NCBI RefSeq assembly: GCF_036884655.1
Contig: NC_088356.1
Coordinates: forward strand, 9,404,001-9,468,000
Reading direction: 5' to 3'
From: Musa acuminata AAA Group
Taxonomy: Eukaryota; Streptophyta; Magnoliopsida; Zingiberales; Musaceae
DNA length: 64,000 bases
Numbering within the stretch: position 1 is the stretch's first letter; each line of letters begins with the position of its first letter. Shown here one piece after another: positions 49,469 to 62,989 of the stretch. The translations under genes were made by a program, and so were the position numbers. Below the pieces are notes generated by a model. The model saw nothing but the letters and a program-made list of their open reading frames with translations, did no database searches and was not told where the DNA came from.

Positions 49469-49495
<27 letters not shown>
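49468..49495. repeat. CT microsatellite in the PRP19 leader
   Basis: CT dinucleotide run about 80 bp upstream of the start codon, probably in the 5' UTR or core promoter. Confidence 0.9.
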
Positions 49496-49498
<3 letters not shown>

Positions 49499-49571
49499 AG
49501 CTACTGCGAAAACCCTACCGCTCTTTCAACCCGCCGCCGAATCCACTCCGAAGCCGTAGCTCGAATCCGCC

Positions 49572-52500
49572 ATGATCTGTGCGAGTACGCCCCTGTCCCT
49601 TCCTTCGTCTGGAAACCCTAGGGTTTGTTCTCTTTCTTTTCCCGTTCGATTTGGTGTTTCTAACATCACTCCCCTCTCTTCAATGTAGTCTCCGGCGAAG
49701 TGCCGGAGGATCCGGTGCTCTCCAAGAAATCTGGGCTACTCTTCGAGCGGCGATTGATTGAGCATCATATTGCGGTACGCCGCCCTCCTGTCATGGAAGT
49801 CGCATGGCTTAATAGTTGCATATAATGTGTCATTCACTACGTCTCTTTTCTAGCTATTACGTGTCCTTTTCTTGTTGGATCTTTGACTAGTATGTGCTCT
49901 TCTTTCCATCTGATGGATTATTAGAGTCATGGGAAATGCCCCATCACTAAGGAGGAGCTCACCATGGACGATCTTATACCCGTGAAGACAAATAAGGTGC
50001 GGTTACCAACTCTGATTACGGCATCAGTTTATTGCGTTGATAGTGACTGCTTAGGGCAATTGGCGAATAGATTCAGACAAGAAAGAGAACCATGAAGGTA
50101 GCAGCAGGATTTTCACTAGGAGCAACTAATTACGAAGGATGTAATTTTTTGTTTGTAACTTTTGGCGAAGTGGAATGTCAATAGATGTAAGCATTTTTGT
50201 GCTACTTATGCAGTTTATTTGGGTAAATTGAGTGCTTCATACTCGGAAAAGAACATACATCAGTTCACGGGAGGATTATACATCTGTGATTTACCTCTAC
50301 AGAATGGTGTCCACGTGTTCCCTCTATTGGAGGAGATCAGAGGATTGTATGTGATAAAAAATCCTTTCATAATGCTTAGCAATTGTTTACTATTTTGGAC
50401 CTTAGATTATGAGGAATTGGCCTTGCAGAAACTGGAATCAGTTCCTCTTTTGGATTCTTCTGGTTATAGTTAGGAATTTTAGCTTTTCAAACAGTTTGTC
50501 ATGACTAGTTTAATGTTGTGAAAGTCCTAATACATAAAAGAAAAATTCATACATGATGGTGCTCAATAGTTTATGAGTACATGTGCATGTGACTTTTGTT
50601 TAACCACCTGTAGAGTAGATTCATACAAGTGTGGGGGATATGTATAAACATAGTTGTCTACAATATTGGTGATGCAAATAGATTTGTTTTTTTCCCTGTT
50701 GTTACATTCAATATTTTGTTTCTAATCCCCTTTTTCCATGATAGGTGGTGAAGCCCAGACCTCTGCAAGCTGCAAGCATCCCTGGGTTGCTAGGAATGTT
50801 TCAGAACGTATATCTCCCTAACACTTTGGTCTAAATATGGCATATATTTTTTGTTTAATTGTGTCATGAAGAATTTGATACTTTTAGTATAATCTAAATG
50901 TAATGATTGACAAAATCGTTGATGTTCTACTTTGGAGTTTATTGATATTCTGACTTCTAGAATGAGAGTTTACTTTTATACTTTTAATTAAACTTGGTGC
51001 TTGCTAAATCCATGATGCAACACCTTCTTTTTCTTATTAGGAGAAGTCTATACATGTACGATGCGGAAATTTCATTGTATAAATTTCTGTTCGAATTACC
51101 AATTTTTTCATTGAAAAATGATGCTGCCCATGTATAGCATGAACTTAAAGTGTCAGCTGAGTTGCTTGGCTTGACTGGCTTTTTAGAAAAGAATATATGG
51201 AGGTTTTTGGGTTATCTTTCCTGTTGAAAGTGTTTTGGTTTATATATGGTAATTGTGTAACCAGAGTGCTATGTGACTTGAGTTTAGCATTTTCTGGCTG
51301 AAAAATTACCTGTGCAATTTTTACAGTTCTTTTCACTATTAATAAGATGTCAATTTAGTTCAGGACATTGCTTTTAAAATTAAAAAAAATGCATCTGACA
51401 GTTATTTCATTTGTTTTCCACTAGGGACAATTTAAAACTTCAGGCTACATAATGTAGTATTATCATATAATTCTTGTGGATTGCAATTCTTGCAGGCTAC
51501 AGAATGTAGTATTATCATGTGATTCTTGTGGACAATTTAAAGCTTAAGGCTACATCATTGTTGTGGCAAGGCCTGATCATGTAATTCTGGATCGTGATGC
51601 AAAAGTTGTCTATTAGCCCTTTTAAGTATTTATTGCCAAATGTTTTTTGAAAATTAAAAAAACAAATGAGTATTGTATCTACATTTAGTTTGTGTTTCAC
51701 CTTTTTTTTTTTTTCTGTATTACCTACATTAATGATTCTTGCAGCAAATATTTACTGATCTTGAAAAAATTGAATCGTTGGTTATTTTTTCCTTTTCTAT
51801 GGTAGGAATGGGATGCTTTGATGTTGTCTAATTTTGCATTAGAGCAACAATTACACACAGCAAGGCAAGAGCTAAGTCATGCCTTGTATCAGGTATTATT
51901 AATTTCTTGCTCTTGGACAGGTTACATCGTTTTTATTGGAGACCAATCATTTGTTGTATCCTTGTGTGCTTTTTATTTGTTCTTGTGTTTATTAGTTTTC
52001 ACAACCATTTCTTGTGCTATTATCTGCTCATTAGAGATTGTTATTCCTGACTCAGAGCATGAGAATACAGAAACTATAACCTACATATGTGGTTTGTCAA
52101 CCATGCAGATTAAGTCCCAAAGAAACATGCTTGGTTCACCACTGAAATTGCTTCATTATTTTCTGAGCTGATATGTATCGAGGAACAGAAGATGAGACTA
52201 TAGGTAAGGAAGCAGTGAAGATGGAACGTGTCTAATGTTTTATTAGAGGGTAGATTAAGCTTTATTTTGGCGATGCTAGATATCATAGGTACTCTTATAG
52301 AATCTCTCCCATTAGCAGCATTGTCTTGGCAATCTTAATTTAGAAACTCCAGCAACATCTTTCTTGGATTTCCTTTACAAATTTAACGTGAAACATTGGG
52401 GTTGGGCTGACTTTATGTTAGGCTCTATACAAATCTTTTTGTGGCAAGTTGGTACAGTCAACAGTGAAGGAAAAATAGATGGAAAAAATGAAATGCAAAC

Positions 52501-55500
52501 TTTGGAAAGGTTTGGTGCAAAATCAATTGTTTTCCTATTTGTCCTAACTTGATTCAAATTTCTTTTTTTTGGTGTTAATGAAAACCTTTGATCTTATAAA
52601 TTGACATATTAAAGGCTTATAAGCCAAGGGAAAAAGGTTTTCTTGAAACAGAAGTAGCCTGTATATCAGATGGCTCCAACGCAAAAGATCACTTGGTGGA
52701 AGCAGGGCTCTTGCTTATCTAGCTATATTGGGCATGATCTTTGCATGTTTAAAGGCTATAATGCAGCTTTCTTTTAATTGGAGATACAACAGTTCTCTGA
52801 GATTTTGATGAATCAATTTTCATGTTGTACTATTGATCAAGAATCATGAGACTCAAATTCCATTTGACATATGAAGTGTAAGATGCAGTCGTGGGAATTT
52901 TCCACCCTTGGTACAAGGCCTGATTTTCTAGACTCCTTATCCCATAACTTCTCTAGGTTGTTTTGTTTTTGTAAATCTTTTGTGGTTGTTGTTACTTGAT
53001 TTTGGCCACAGAATTATTTTCAAGCCTCCTTTTTTTTTTTTCTTTTAGTTGCTTAAAACAATCATTGTCAATCTTCATTAATCCTGATGTTATTAAATTT
53101 GAAACATGGGGCGGATGTCAAGTGTTTGTTGTATGCAGTATGTTACAGAAACTGCATGATGTTATTTGTATTAAGTTGCATCCTGATGTCCATCTTTAAG
53201 TATTGAATTCACTATATTTTCATCATCCTTCTCATGCACCAATTACTTGTAATTTATTTTAATTTTCTTTGCATTGTTCTGATCCAATGAAATTCTGATT
53301 GAAGGAAAATATCTGAGTCTTTGGTTAAGTTATTCACATACTAGCGGCCCTTGTTTCCTATAGAAACCTTCATTTGACTTGGTTGTGCATAAGATATTTT
53401 TAATTAGCACATATTTTGAATATTTTCCTATAATTGTTTCCCCATTGGCAGCTTTTTGCTGTGATATTTCTTGTTTTATCAGCCTATAAAGCAGATCATT
53501 TTTGCTGCACTGACTGCATTGTACTCCAGCATGATGCTGCATGCCGCGTTATTGCAAGATTGAAGAAGGAAAGGGATGAAGCCAGAATGCTTTTGGCTCA
53601 AGCTGAGAGACAGATTCCTTTGTTAGCAGCTTCTGCTGCCAATGCGACGACTGCTGTCAGCAATGGGAAAAGAGGTTTAGTCATTGTAAAATTCACTATG
53701 AATTTTTTTAATTATATAAAAGGATTTGACTTCATCTTGTAGGATTTCATCATGCTTGCAGCTGCAGAGGATGATTTGGGTCCTGATGGGAAGAAAATTC
53801 GGCCTGGTATTAATCCTGTTATTATTGCAGAACTTACAGAATGTAATGCTTTGCTTTCTGGACAACGGAAGAAGCGGCAGGTACTTTTCCTCTGTTTCAC
53901 TAAGAATGTGGTCAGCTTTGTTGTGAAAAATCAAACTTTCACTGTGAAACACAAACAACCGTAAGAGATGGATTTATATAAAGATGGACAGATGCAAGGA
54001 TTCCTTGTTTATATATGGGTTATTCACTAAGCATGTACAAGTGATAACTGAGCTTTAAGCAGTGTCTGGAACATATATTTTATGCTTCTTTTTGTATTTT
54101 AGATACCAACAACACTAGCTTCAGTTGATGCGCTGGAGAGATACACTCAGATCTCTAGTCACCCCCTTCACAAGACCAACAAGCCAGGCATTCTTTCTAT
54201 TGATATTGATGCTTCCAAGGTAAATTTGTTCTTTGGCTGCTATAGTTTCTATTTTCTCATATGATTTTCTGTTTGTCAATGTATTTGTATTAGCATATTT
54301 TCTGATATTAGCCCCAAAAAAATCATTGAGTTGCATAATATTTTCTGAATTTTTTTGTACTTGTGTATTAAATCCTCGAATATTAACTTGAAGTGCTTAT
54401 TAGAAATTCTACCTATTTAACTATTGAATATTTGCAGGGCAACCATGTTACTTGTGTATTCTTGAACTAATGCTACTAGGAAAATAATACCTCTTTTCAT
54501 CTGTACTTTGCTTCTCATCCATGCTGGTCTTGATAGTTATTTAAAATATTTTCCATCCTTGCTCTTTCTGGAGCTTCAAAAGTTACCATGATGAAAATTC
54601 CTTCTGCTCCAAGGAACAAGAAAGTGGTAAAATTGTCAAAAAATTAATAATCAAAGTCACCATGATGCAAAGATCTTATTGTTGTGGTTAAACAAACTCA
54701 AAAGACTATACATTATATGGTTTGGGATTTTTAGGGAGTGATCTGCAAATAGAATTGAGCAGCTATTGTACAAATCCCATAAATGTTCGGAACTACTAGG
54801 CATAGTGCTGTTTCTTGTATGCATGCAGCCATTTAATTGATTGTCTTCTTGGGATGATTGGAGAACTGTGTGGCTGTTGCAATGGCACAATGGAAACTAT
54901 TTATAGATAGCTTAGTCATGCCAAAAGCAAGGCACTGGATTTAGGTTTTGTTAAGCAAGTTTTTGGATTGTGGGATATTCACATTGTGAAAATGATAAAA
55001 GAAAAATATGGCGTACCCAGTGCATGAGGTTTCCGCCAATGCGGGGTCTGGGAAGGGTTAATGTACGCAGCCTTACCTTTAAATATCAATGAGGTTATTT
55101 TCGTAACTCGAACCTTGGTCTCGTAGGTCGCAAATAAGCAACCTTATCCTCGTACCAAGGCTTGCCCTCCATATGTCGAAAATGATACAAGAAAAAAAGA
55201 GTTATAATGAAGTTTGGGTTTCCCAAAACTTACAACTTCCATTTTGCTTTCTACCAAAGAAATATACAAGATAAGTATTAATACTAAATGTTAAAAAATT
55301 AAATAAGCTATTTTTTTACATTATAGATGGAACATTAACCATACGAAGCTTATGTTCTCATAACTTTTAAATATTACTATTCTGGCAATAGTTAATGCAT
55401 GAATATCAGATTACTATGTCCCACGATTATTTCATTCCATATTTTCTTTCCATTTAAGAAATATGAATATACCTAATATTATTTTAATTAAGTGATGGCA

Positions 55501-58500
55501 CTCTATGTTCTGTGCTGCACCAATGATGTGAGAAAAAATTGTGAATATTGACAGCATACTAGTTTTTCTTTGATAAATTCACAGATTTAACATTTTCTTT
55601 ACCAGCTTTGTGGTTAAATTTTCTTTCGTAAATGCTGATTTTGTGTTTGGGCCAAATTATGTTTGTAGAACTGCATTGTTCTTTTTTCAAATAAGTGAAA
55701 ACCATGTTTTATTTCAACAATACTGGATGGTTAGCAGGATATAATTGCTACGGGGGGGATTGATACAAATGGAGTACTTTTCAATAGGGCATCAGGCCAG
55801 ATGTTATCTACACTCTCTGGCCACTCAAAGAAGGTTTTTGCTTCTACCATTCCTAAGTGTTCTGTTGTTCAGTTCTCCTTATTATTTCCTTTGTCAATTT
55901 TTATTGAGTAAAACATTTTTCTTGGTTTTCTTTGTTCTTGCTATAGGTTACCAGTGTGAAATTTGTGCCTGGTAATGAACTGATTGTAACTGGATCAAGT
56001 GATAAGGTCAGTCACAGTCAATTAGTGATATATGTTCTCATTTTCTTTGCATAACTTGATCTCTGAAGTCTGAAATGCTATTAATTATTTTCTGGTTATA
56101 AAATGTATGTGCCTTTCATTGTCGTCTTTCACAATATGGTTTGCAAGCAAACATGCAACAAATGCTTATTTTGCAGCTGCCTGGGCCCATTTCTCTGCCT
56201 CAACCTTTTTAATTTTCTTTTATTGTGCAAATAACTGCATTTAATGCTAAAGTTTCTTTGCCCGAAGTAGTTTAGTATTGATACTGTAATTACCTCTGGA
56301 ACTTTTGAAGAGGCTGAACAGAAAAAAAAAAACTCGTGAGATGTTTGACAGTGTTGATTTTTCTTTGTAATAATTAAACTGATTCACATCTTCTACAGAC
56401 TGTTCGTGTTTGGCATGGGACTGAAAACGGGAATTATGATTGCCAACATGTCATGAGGGACCATACTGCTGAGGTGTGCCTATCTATGGAATTTTATGTT
56501 TATTCTTGATGATTTTGAATATTAACTTGTGAGTTTTGGGAAATTTTATAGCCAACATTCTTGAGAAGAATTTAGATATATTTTTTTGGGGAAGGTTCTT
56601 ATTAGCTAATACTTTGTAGGAAATCATGTTACATTGCTCTTGAGGCATGCTATGAAAAAAATGATTGTAATGATATTTTCATTCATGGTGTACATTTATT
56701 AGCTTATATTCGCTAACTTTTTGTATGCCCATGCCGCCCATGCCATGTGAACTTATCAACATGCTATTAATTTCTGTTCACTTAGCTTCATGTGCATAGC
56801 TCTATATTCTAGTCACTATGTGTTTTGTAGTCTCCATCTTGTTTCTTTACTTTTATTTTTTAAGAAGACTGATATGATAATTTGAAGAATATGAAATCCA
56901 GTTGAAACATTTCAATGTCATCAATGTCAAAATTATTTAGTGGACCATAAGTTTTGACTGATTTATTTCATTTAATTAGTTCACTCTCTTGATCATGGGA
57001 TGCATGCAAGGAGTTCCAGATTGATGTAGATGTTGCTTCCTGATTGAAATGTTAACCTACTGATTTAGTGTGGAAATATGAACAGACCATTCTGCACTTA
57101 TTGGTTGGTCTACCAATGAAGCAACATGATAGTATACAAGGTTTGCAATCTTGTGTCGGACCCGTACTAGTCCCAGACCAGACTGGTATATACTGCCGAT
57201 ACCTACGTACAAACACTCGATATGCCGATATGTATCGACATTTTGTTGGGGGAAGGAGAGGAGGGAAGGAAGATGAAGGAAAAAGAGGAGATGGTGTAGG
57301 AAGAAGAAAGGAGGCATGCCAGAAAGAGATGGACGGTGTGTGGGCGCCAAGCAGCAAGCAATGCATGGAGGATTGACAATGACAGGCTTGCAGAAGAGAA
57401 GAGGGCATCGGTCTCAAAAGAGAAGAAATTGTGAGACCTAAGATAATTTTTGTTTTAATGCATCGGACAGGACTGCTCAAAACGAGGGCGGTCCGTGTAC
57501 TGGTTTGCTGACCAGTAAATACTGGTCAGTGCAGGCGAAATCACAGTCTATGGTAATATGATTATTTGGTTAGCGTGTAATTGTCTATGATTTTAGTAGC
57601 ATGGTTGGTTAACAATTTGTGTGGTAATCTTGTTTTTTAATGTTTTATCCACCTTTTTTCCTTTTTGTCGTACAAAATTGCTTTTGTCTTAGATTTGCAA
57701 TTGAGATTCTATACTTTGCAACAGGTACAAGCTGTCACTGTACATGCTACTCAAAAGTACTTTGTGACTGCTTCTATGGATAATACTTGGTGTTTCTATG
57801 ACCTTTCAACTGGATCATGCCTCACTCAGGTAATTGTCTATTTTCGAATACTCATCCTCCTTTTTCTCACATTCTCTTTGCTTTTCCTCATCATGTCCTT
57901 TCCTTCTGCCATAATTTTGCATGTACACAAGCATATGCACCCTCAAAACTTGCAGATACAGCTAAAATGTGAGTTAACTGAGAGCATACTTATGCAGGTT
58001 GGCGAAGCTTCAACGGAGGAGGGCTACACTTCAGCTTCCTTTCATCCTGATGGGCTCATCCTTGGAACAGGCACCACTGGAGCTATTGTTAAAATTTGGG
58101 ATGTCAAATCTCAGGTACAGTATTGGCAAATTTGAAGGATGTTAGCTTGTGAGACATGAACAATTTAATTGCCCCTGCTGATGCTAATAATAGTGATTAT
58201 GTTTGCAGTCAAATGTTGCAAAATTTGATGGGCATGTGGGATCGGTGACAGCTATGTCGTTCTCCGAGAATGGTTATTTCCTTGCGGTATGGGGTTCGTT
58301 TTAAGATGTTGGAACAATTATAGAAGTTCATATGGCCTTGTTATGATGTATAGTTTTGTTATTGATCAGACTGCAGCTATGGATGGTGTGAAGCTTTGGG
58401 ATCTTAGGAAGCTAAGGAACTTCAGATCCTTTGCTCCCTATGATCCAGAGACTCCTACAAACTATGGTGGGCAATCTATACTTTGTCATAAAATGCCTAA

Positions 58501-61500
58501 ACACGTTTTGGCATATTTTTTTAATTTATAATTTCTCTCTAATAGTTAGCAAAAGCAAATGTAGTTGTTCCATTTCACTATTTTTTTTTCCAAAAAGGGA
58601 AAACTTCTATTGATTACTCATTTGGAAGATAAGAACTTGGAACCTACTAATCTTGGTTGCAACATGGCGCAGGAATGTTGCCTGAGACATATTGATCCTC
58701 AGTAGTGAAGCCACCGATCGCTCGCCTAGGCACCCAGGTGGCGGGAGGCGAGGCTCGGGCACCCACCTATTGGGCTGGGTGGGCAACTTGACTCAGGCGC
58801 TGGGTGGGTCGAGCGCTCGCTTGATTCAACTTAGGCTAGGTCGAGCCTGAGTCGAACTAAAACATTCATCTGGTTCGATTGAACCAGGTATTTATTATAG
58901 AAACCACCACCCGCGAGTGGCCTAATGCAGATGTCGAACTAAAACCTTCATCTGGTTCCCCACTACATTTCTCACAATGGTGGCGGTAGTGGCGACGTCT
59001 TTCTCTCGTGGCAACGATGACGTCTTCCTCTAGTGGCAACGACAGATCTTCCTTCGACAGTAGCAGCAGTGTCTTCCTCATACGGCAACGACAGTGACTT
59101 CTTTTCCCTCCAAGTATATCCCTTTCTCCTCCCTCCCTCGTACCTCTGCCCGATTCACCGTAATCCTCCTACGTTCAACGTAGTCCTCCGCAGCCACCCA
59201 CCTCCTGCCCCCTCTTTCCCAATCCCTCTTCCCCTCTTCTCCGTTCACCGTTGCCCTCCTACCATCCTACATTCCTTGCTCTTCCCTCATTTTTCATGTG
59301 TCAAATTTGGAGTATTTGGAATTGTTTCTTTGGATGTTTTTATGCTGGAGTTTTGGATTTTTTCTATGAAATTTCTAGAGGTTATATTTTCTGCCCAATC
59401 AATGGTAATCGATTTGGAATTTGGTTTTACAAGAATCTAGTATGCACACAATGAGTGTTTGTTACTTATTGTTTATTGGGTTGAAAGCTTTTAGTGGAAA
59501 TAGCATTTGAGCATTCCCACATAAAGTTGGTCGTATGTATTCATTGGACACCTGATGTTGTTTCAACAACATTATGAGGTACTCTGCATGCATAAGTCAC
59601 AACTTTGTGCATATAAAGTTGCACATCGTTGTGCACTAGATAAGTTGAGAACAACAGCTGCATTCTGTAGTGAACAATATAGTTTGGTACTTTAAATGAA
59701 TGCAAGTATGCGTGCTATTTTAGTTTTAGTTTATTTTTATCAATCATGATATATAATTTTTAAATTATAGTATTCGGAAATGCCTCATTTTGCTCGATTG
59801 AGCATCTAGCACCTTGGGCATTTTAGGTAAGGGTGTTTGAAGAGGTTTGAATCGAACCAAACTGAAAAAATGGTTCAGTTCGATTAAAGAGAGGTACTCC
59901 AAACCAGACTCGTTTCGGACCTACCTAATTGAACCGGTTAATCCAGTTTTCAATTTTAAGTAATTTTAAAAATATACATTTTAAATGAACTGTTTTGATT
60001 CAGTAAACTAGTTCAGTTTAAATGAACCAAATTAGAATTTCGATCCAATTGGACGTACATCCTTAAAAAGTTAATATCACAAATATCATTCTAAGCATTC
60101 TAAAAAATTGGACCTATGTGCAAGCGATTTTTTATTTTTTATATTGAAAGATGCTCTAGAGGAATAACAATTTATACAAAGGAATTGAAGCAAAGGAATT
60201 CATACAAATTAACAAAGGGATTGTTAACGAAGAGGGATGACAAAAAAAAAGGTTCATACTTAAGACAAGAGAGCAAGGCCAAGAAAGGGACGAGGAGGAA
60301 GAGCCATAGAGATGAAGAGTGGTGAACTTGTCAAGTTTGGGACGAGATTTTAGGGTTTTTAGGGCCTTTCGGTTGAGTCGGTATTTTTCTTAATTAAAAT
60401 AGGTTCGTTTCTGTCCGAACTGGTTTACCGAACCAAAGAAGAATACTCTCCCAAACTAGAACCATTTCTAGCCTTCAAAATTGAATTATTGATGAACCGT
60501 TTCAATTCATGTTTGGTTTTTTGGTTCAATTTGAACACCTCTAATTTTGGGACTGTGGCATCTTTTGGCGCCTAGCGCTTTCAACTACACTGCTTCCAAA
60601 TTTTGTTTCATCTTATCTTCCAAACGCATAATCAATATAATTTTTCTCTTTTTGAAAAAAATATCGTGGATTGGAACAACTACAATTTGCTTCTGCCATT
60701 CCATGATTTTATCCGCTTGTATCTGAATTTAAATTTAAACTGTGAATGTTATTGCCAGTGTAGCATGTCAAAAGTTCCATCATACTGCTAGTGATGCAAT
60801 TGTTGTTTCCTTGATTCTTCATGGAAGATATGCTTTTCAATTGCTATGCTATTTACTTCAAAAAGGATAGGGGGCATAGAGAGTGGGGTTGGGTGTGTCT
60901 CCGGGAAAATTTGTTATGGTTAAGTTGATGTCATTGGATTTGACGCTTCATTGCTTTAGATAGAAATATATCAAACCATTGCCTGTTTCTTGACAAGTCT
61001 TGATGTTATAGCTGATTCAGAAATCATGTTTTTGTTGCAGTGGAGTTTGACTCAAGTGGGAGCTATCTTGCTATTGCGGGCTCTGATGTAAGGTATGTTG
61101 TAGTATAACCCTCTGGATGATGACATGACATTCGTGATTATTGTCAATAAATATGTTACAGTGGATATGGTTGCCCCTTTCCAAAAGTTCCAGCAGTATC
61201 TGTGTCAGTCTAGCGAATTTTCTATAGCATATGTTCAGTGCAAATTGAAGTGTTAATCTGTTCTTTTAAATGCTCTTTGCAGGGTGTACCAAGTTGCCAA
61301 TGTGAAGCTCGAGTGGAATCTTATCAAGATATTGCCTGATTTATCTGGAACAGGTGCCGACCACTGCTGCTATGCACAATGTCATGCAGCCTATTTATTA
61401 ACTAGCGTAACTTCTCCTTCCTGTCTAATGTGATGTGTTCTCTATCGATTCTACTCAATATTTCTACTCAATATGCAGGGAAAGTGTCATGTGTGAAGTT

Positions 61501-61606
61501 TGGAGCAGATGCAAAATACATGGCAGTAGGTTCCATGGACCGAAATCTCCGGATATTTGGACTCCCGGGGGATGAATCAGAGGAGCCAAAATCCCCAGAT
61601 CATTAA
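49572..61606 (+). CDS. PRP19: Pre-mRNA-processing factor 19 (U-box/WD40 E3 ligase, MAC3)
   Basis: Core of the Prp19/MOS4-associated complex: a nuclear U-box ubiquitin ligase for spliceosome activation, also linked to plant immunity. Eighteen exons, all phases closing: 49,572-49,584; 49,689-49,774; 49,925-49,996; 50,745-50,807; 51,806-51,892; 53,530-53,674; 53,762-53,880; 54,103-54,219; 55,738-55,833; 55,947-56,006; 56,399-56,473; 57,725-57,829; 57,998-58,114; 58,209-58,286; 58,370-58,466; 61,041-61,092; 61,283-61,353; 61,479-61,606. Product about 526 residues, matching the plant family. Seen: U-box ([20 protein letters not shown], then [17 protein letters not shown]), coiled coil ([35 protein letters not shown]), and WD40 blades ([49 protein letters not shown]). 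The start is a 13-nt first exon. The last long intron (58,467-61,040) is filled with repeats. Confidence 0.96.
51424..51545. repeat. Diverged tandem duplication in PRP19 intron 4
   Basis: GGCTACATAATGTAGTATTATC... recurs about 55 bp later as GGCTACAGAATGTAGTATTATC..., each followed by ATTCTTGTGGA. Intronic, no coding effect. Confidence 0.75.
55007..55177 (-). mobile_element. Au-type SINE in PRP19 intron 8
   Basis: On the minus strand a tRNA-like head (GGCAAGCCTTGGTACGAGG as box A region; GGTTCGAGT box B at about 55,106-55,114) is followed by GGCTGCGTACATTAACCC and ends GTGCACTGGGTACGCC-like (here CATGCACTGGGTACGCC). This is the Au SINE pattern as I remember it. It is flanked by a 19-bp direct repeat, GAAAATGATAAAAGAAAAA at 54,988-55,006 and GAAAATGATACAAGAAAAA at 55,178-55,196 (18 of 19 identical), which fits target-primed insertion. 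Not a functional tRNA gene: no acceptor-stem folding is evident. Confidence 0.8.
57130..57550. repeat. Dispersed repeat insertion in PRP19 intron 11
   Basis: Contains GTGTCGGACCCGTACTAG..., a run of GGTATATACTGCCGATACC words like the repeat at 42.5 kb, a purine-rich stretch, and a CGGTCCGTGTACTGG close. Probably one degenerate non-autonomous element; ends not defined. Confidence 0.4.
58690..60570. repeat. Repeat-filled insertion in PRP19 intron 15
   Basis: A GC-rich CGCCTAGGCACC / GGCTCGGGC block at the left (58,710-58,850), a Ser/Pro-coding-looking stretch (59,030-59,300), and an AT-rich tail full of GAACCGG / GGTTCAATT words, closing near GGCGCCTAGCGC at about 60,570. The outer CGCCTAGG / GCGCCTAG words suggest a single element or nested pair. 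No transposase or polymerase motif seen. Confidence 0.4.
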
Positions 61607-61638
61607 TGACGAGCCAAAATCTCCAAATCATTAATGAA
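61583..61638. repeat. 28-bp tandem duplication across the PRP19 stop codon
   Basis: GAGCCAAAATCCCCAGATCA... at 61,583-61,610 is repeated at 61,611-61,638 with two visible substitutions. The stop TAA lies in the first copy, so the second copy is a 3' UTR echo of the last codons. Confidence 0.85.
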
Positions 61639-62985
61639 CCAAGTTGCTAAAACTCTGTTACTGTCAAATGAGTTTTGCCTGCAGCAGCATTTTCTGGTAT
61701 TTAGGAGCAAACTGTCAAACGTTTGCTCACTGTCATCAACACTACTCAGAGAGTCCTCGAATGCAAGTAAATTGACACCTGCTGGTGGGCGATACTCCGA
61801 TTCCAACAATGAAATTATGCCAAATTGTATTGTTTGTTTTGACTCGGAGCATTCAAGCTAACTTTTAAGGTTGATAGCCGTTCCACCGGTGTCTGGTGGC
61901 TGTCAGGATCAAGGGCGAGTGCTAGAGTCTTGTTGTTAGAGATTGCCTATGATCATATGGTGTGTAAGTTGTAACTGTGTTATTTAAAGATGCGATCATA
62001 GGGTGACATAGATTGTGCTTGTGGTCGAGAGTGCCCGTGATCATATTAACCCATATGTCTTCTGTTAGATGCTTGTAACCCACGTCAATGTCAGATCTTA
62101 ATGACCGATGCCGTAATTTCCTGTACTGTTTGCCGGGCAATTGGTTGGCGTTGATGATGCTGAAAGACCAATTTTCTGTAAGTTCCTTGGAGACTTGATA
62201 AGTCTGGGGCTGCTGGTTTGGTATAGGGTCAGGTTGTATTCTGGGAATCATTGCCGATGTGTGCTTGAATTGTTTAGATCTTTTCATCTTAATTTTTAAA
62301 CTTTATATATATATATATAATCATATTTATTCTAATATTGATTTTATTGATAGAAGATATAGCACATGACAATATGAATGGAATGCATGCAAATGATGAA
62401 AAAAAAGATAATTTTAATAATAGTGATGGGTTAATTATATATATTTTTTTTAGTAAGATTTATTTAGCATTAAAATATTTACATTTAAAAAATTTATAGT
62501 TATAAGAGTAAAATATTTTAACTCATTTCTCCTAATGTTATCGGTAAAGTTGATTAAAGAAACATGATAGTATGTGCATCAATGACATGAAAACAATTGA
62601 TAAAATAATAATTTCAATGGTGGTTATGAATAATGATGTTGTGAGAGGTTATTGTGGTGGTGGTCGATGGTCGATGATAACAACACGGTAGTCGATCTCG
62701 AACATCGATGACGAGGACAAAAAGGAGGTAGAACGGTGAGACATTTACGTCGAAAGAGGAAGAGAAGGGAGGTGAGGCATCTACGTTGCATTGCTCTACG
62801 TCTTCTTCCGCCTCGGGCATCGCTCTACATTTACATTGGCGTCAGATGAGGAAGAGGAGGTAAGTGAGACATATGCGTTGTCGATGATGAGGAGGGACGA
62901 AGAGGAGGCATGTGAGGCAAAGCGATGCAGCACCATTCATACACGAATCGTCATGCACCAACGCCAAGCTGATAGCCTACTCGGC
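61639..62985. other. PRP19 3' flank and gene-free DNA
   Basis: The first few hundred bases are probably 3' UTR. From about 62,300 the sequence is AT-rich; from 62,640 it becomes GAGG/GATG-rich with overlapping frames but no recognisable domain. The last part may belong to the retroelement fragment that follows. Confidence 0.45.
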
Positions 62986-62989
62986 GTTA

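Noticed and set aside
55007..55177. Possible tRNA gene on the minus strand
   Set aside because: Only box A and B-like segments are present, with a SINE tail and target duplication; no cloverleaf closure is apparent.
59033..59454. Ser/Pro/Phe-rich frame inside PRP19 intron 15
   Set aside because: Lies in repeat sequence, lacks domain motifs, and PRP19 exons flank it in perfect phase.
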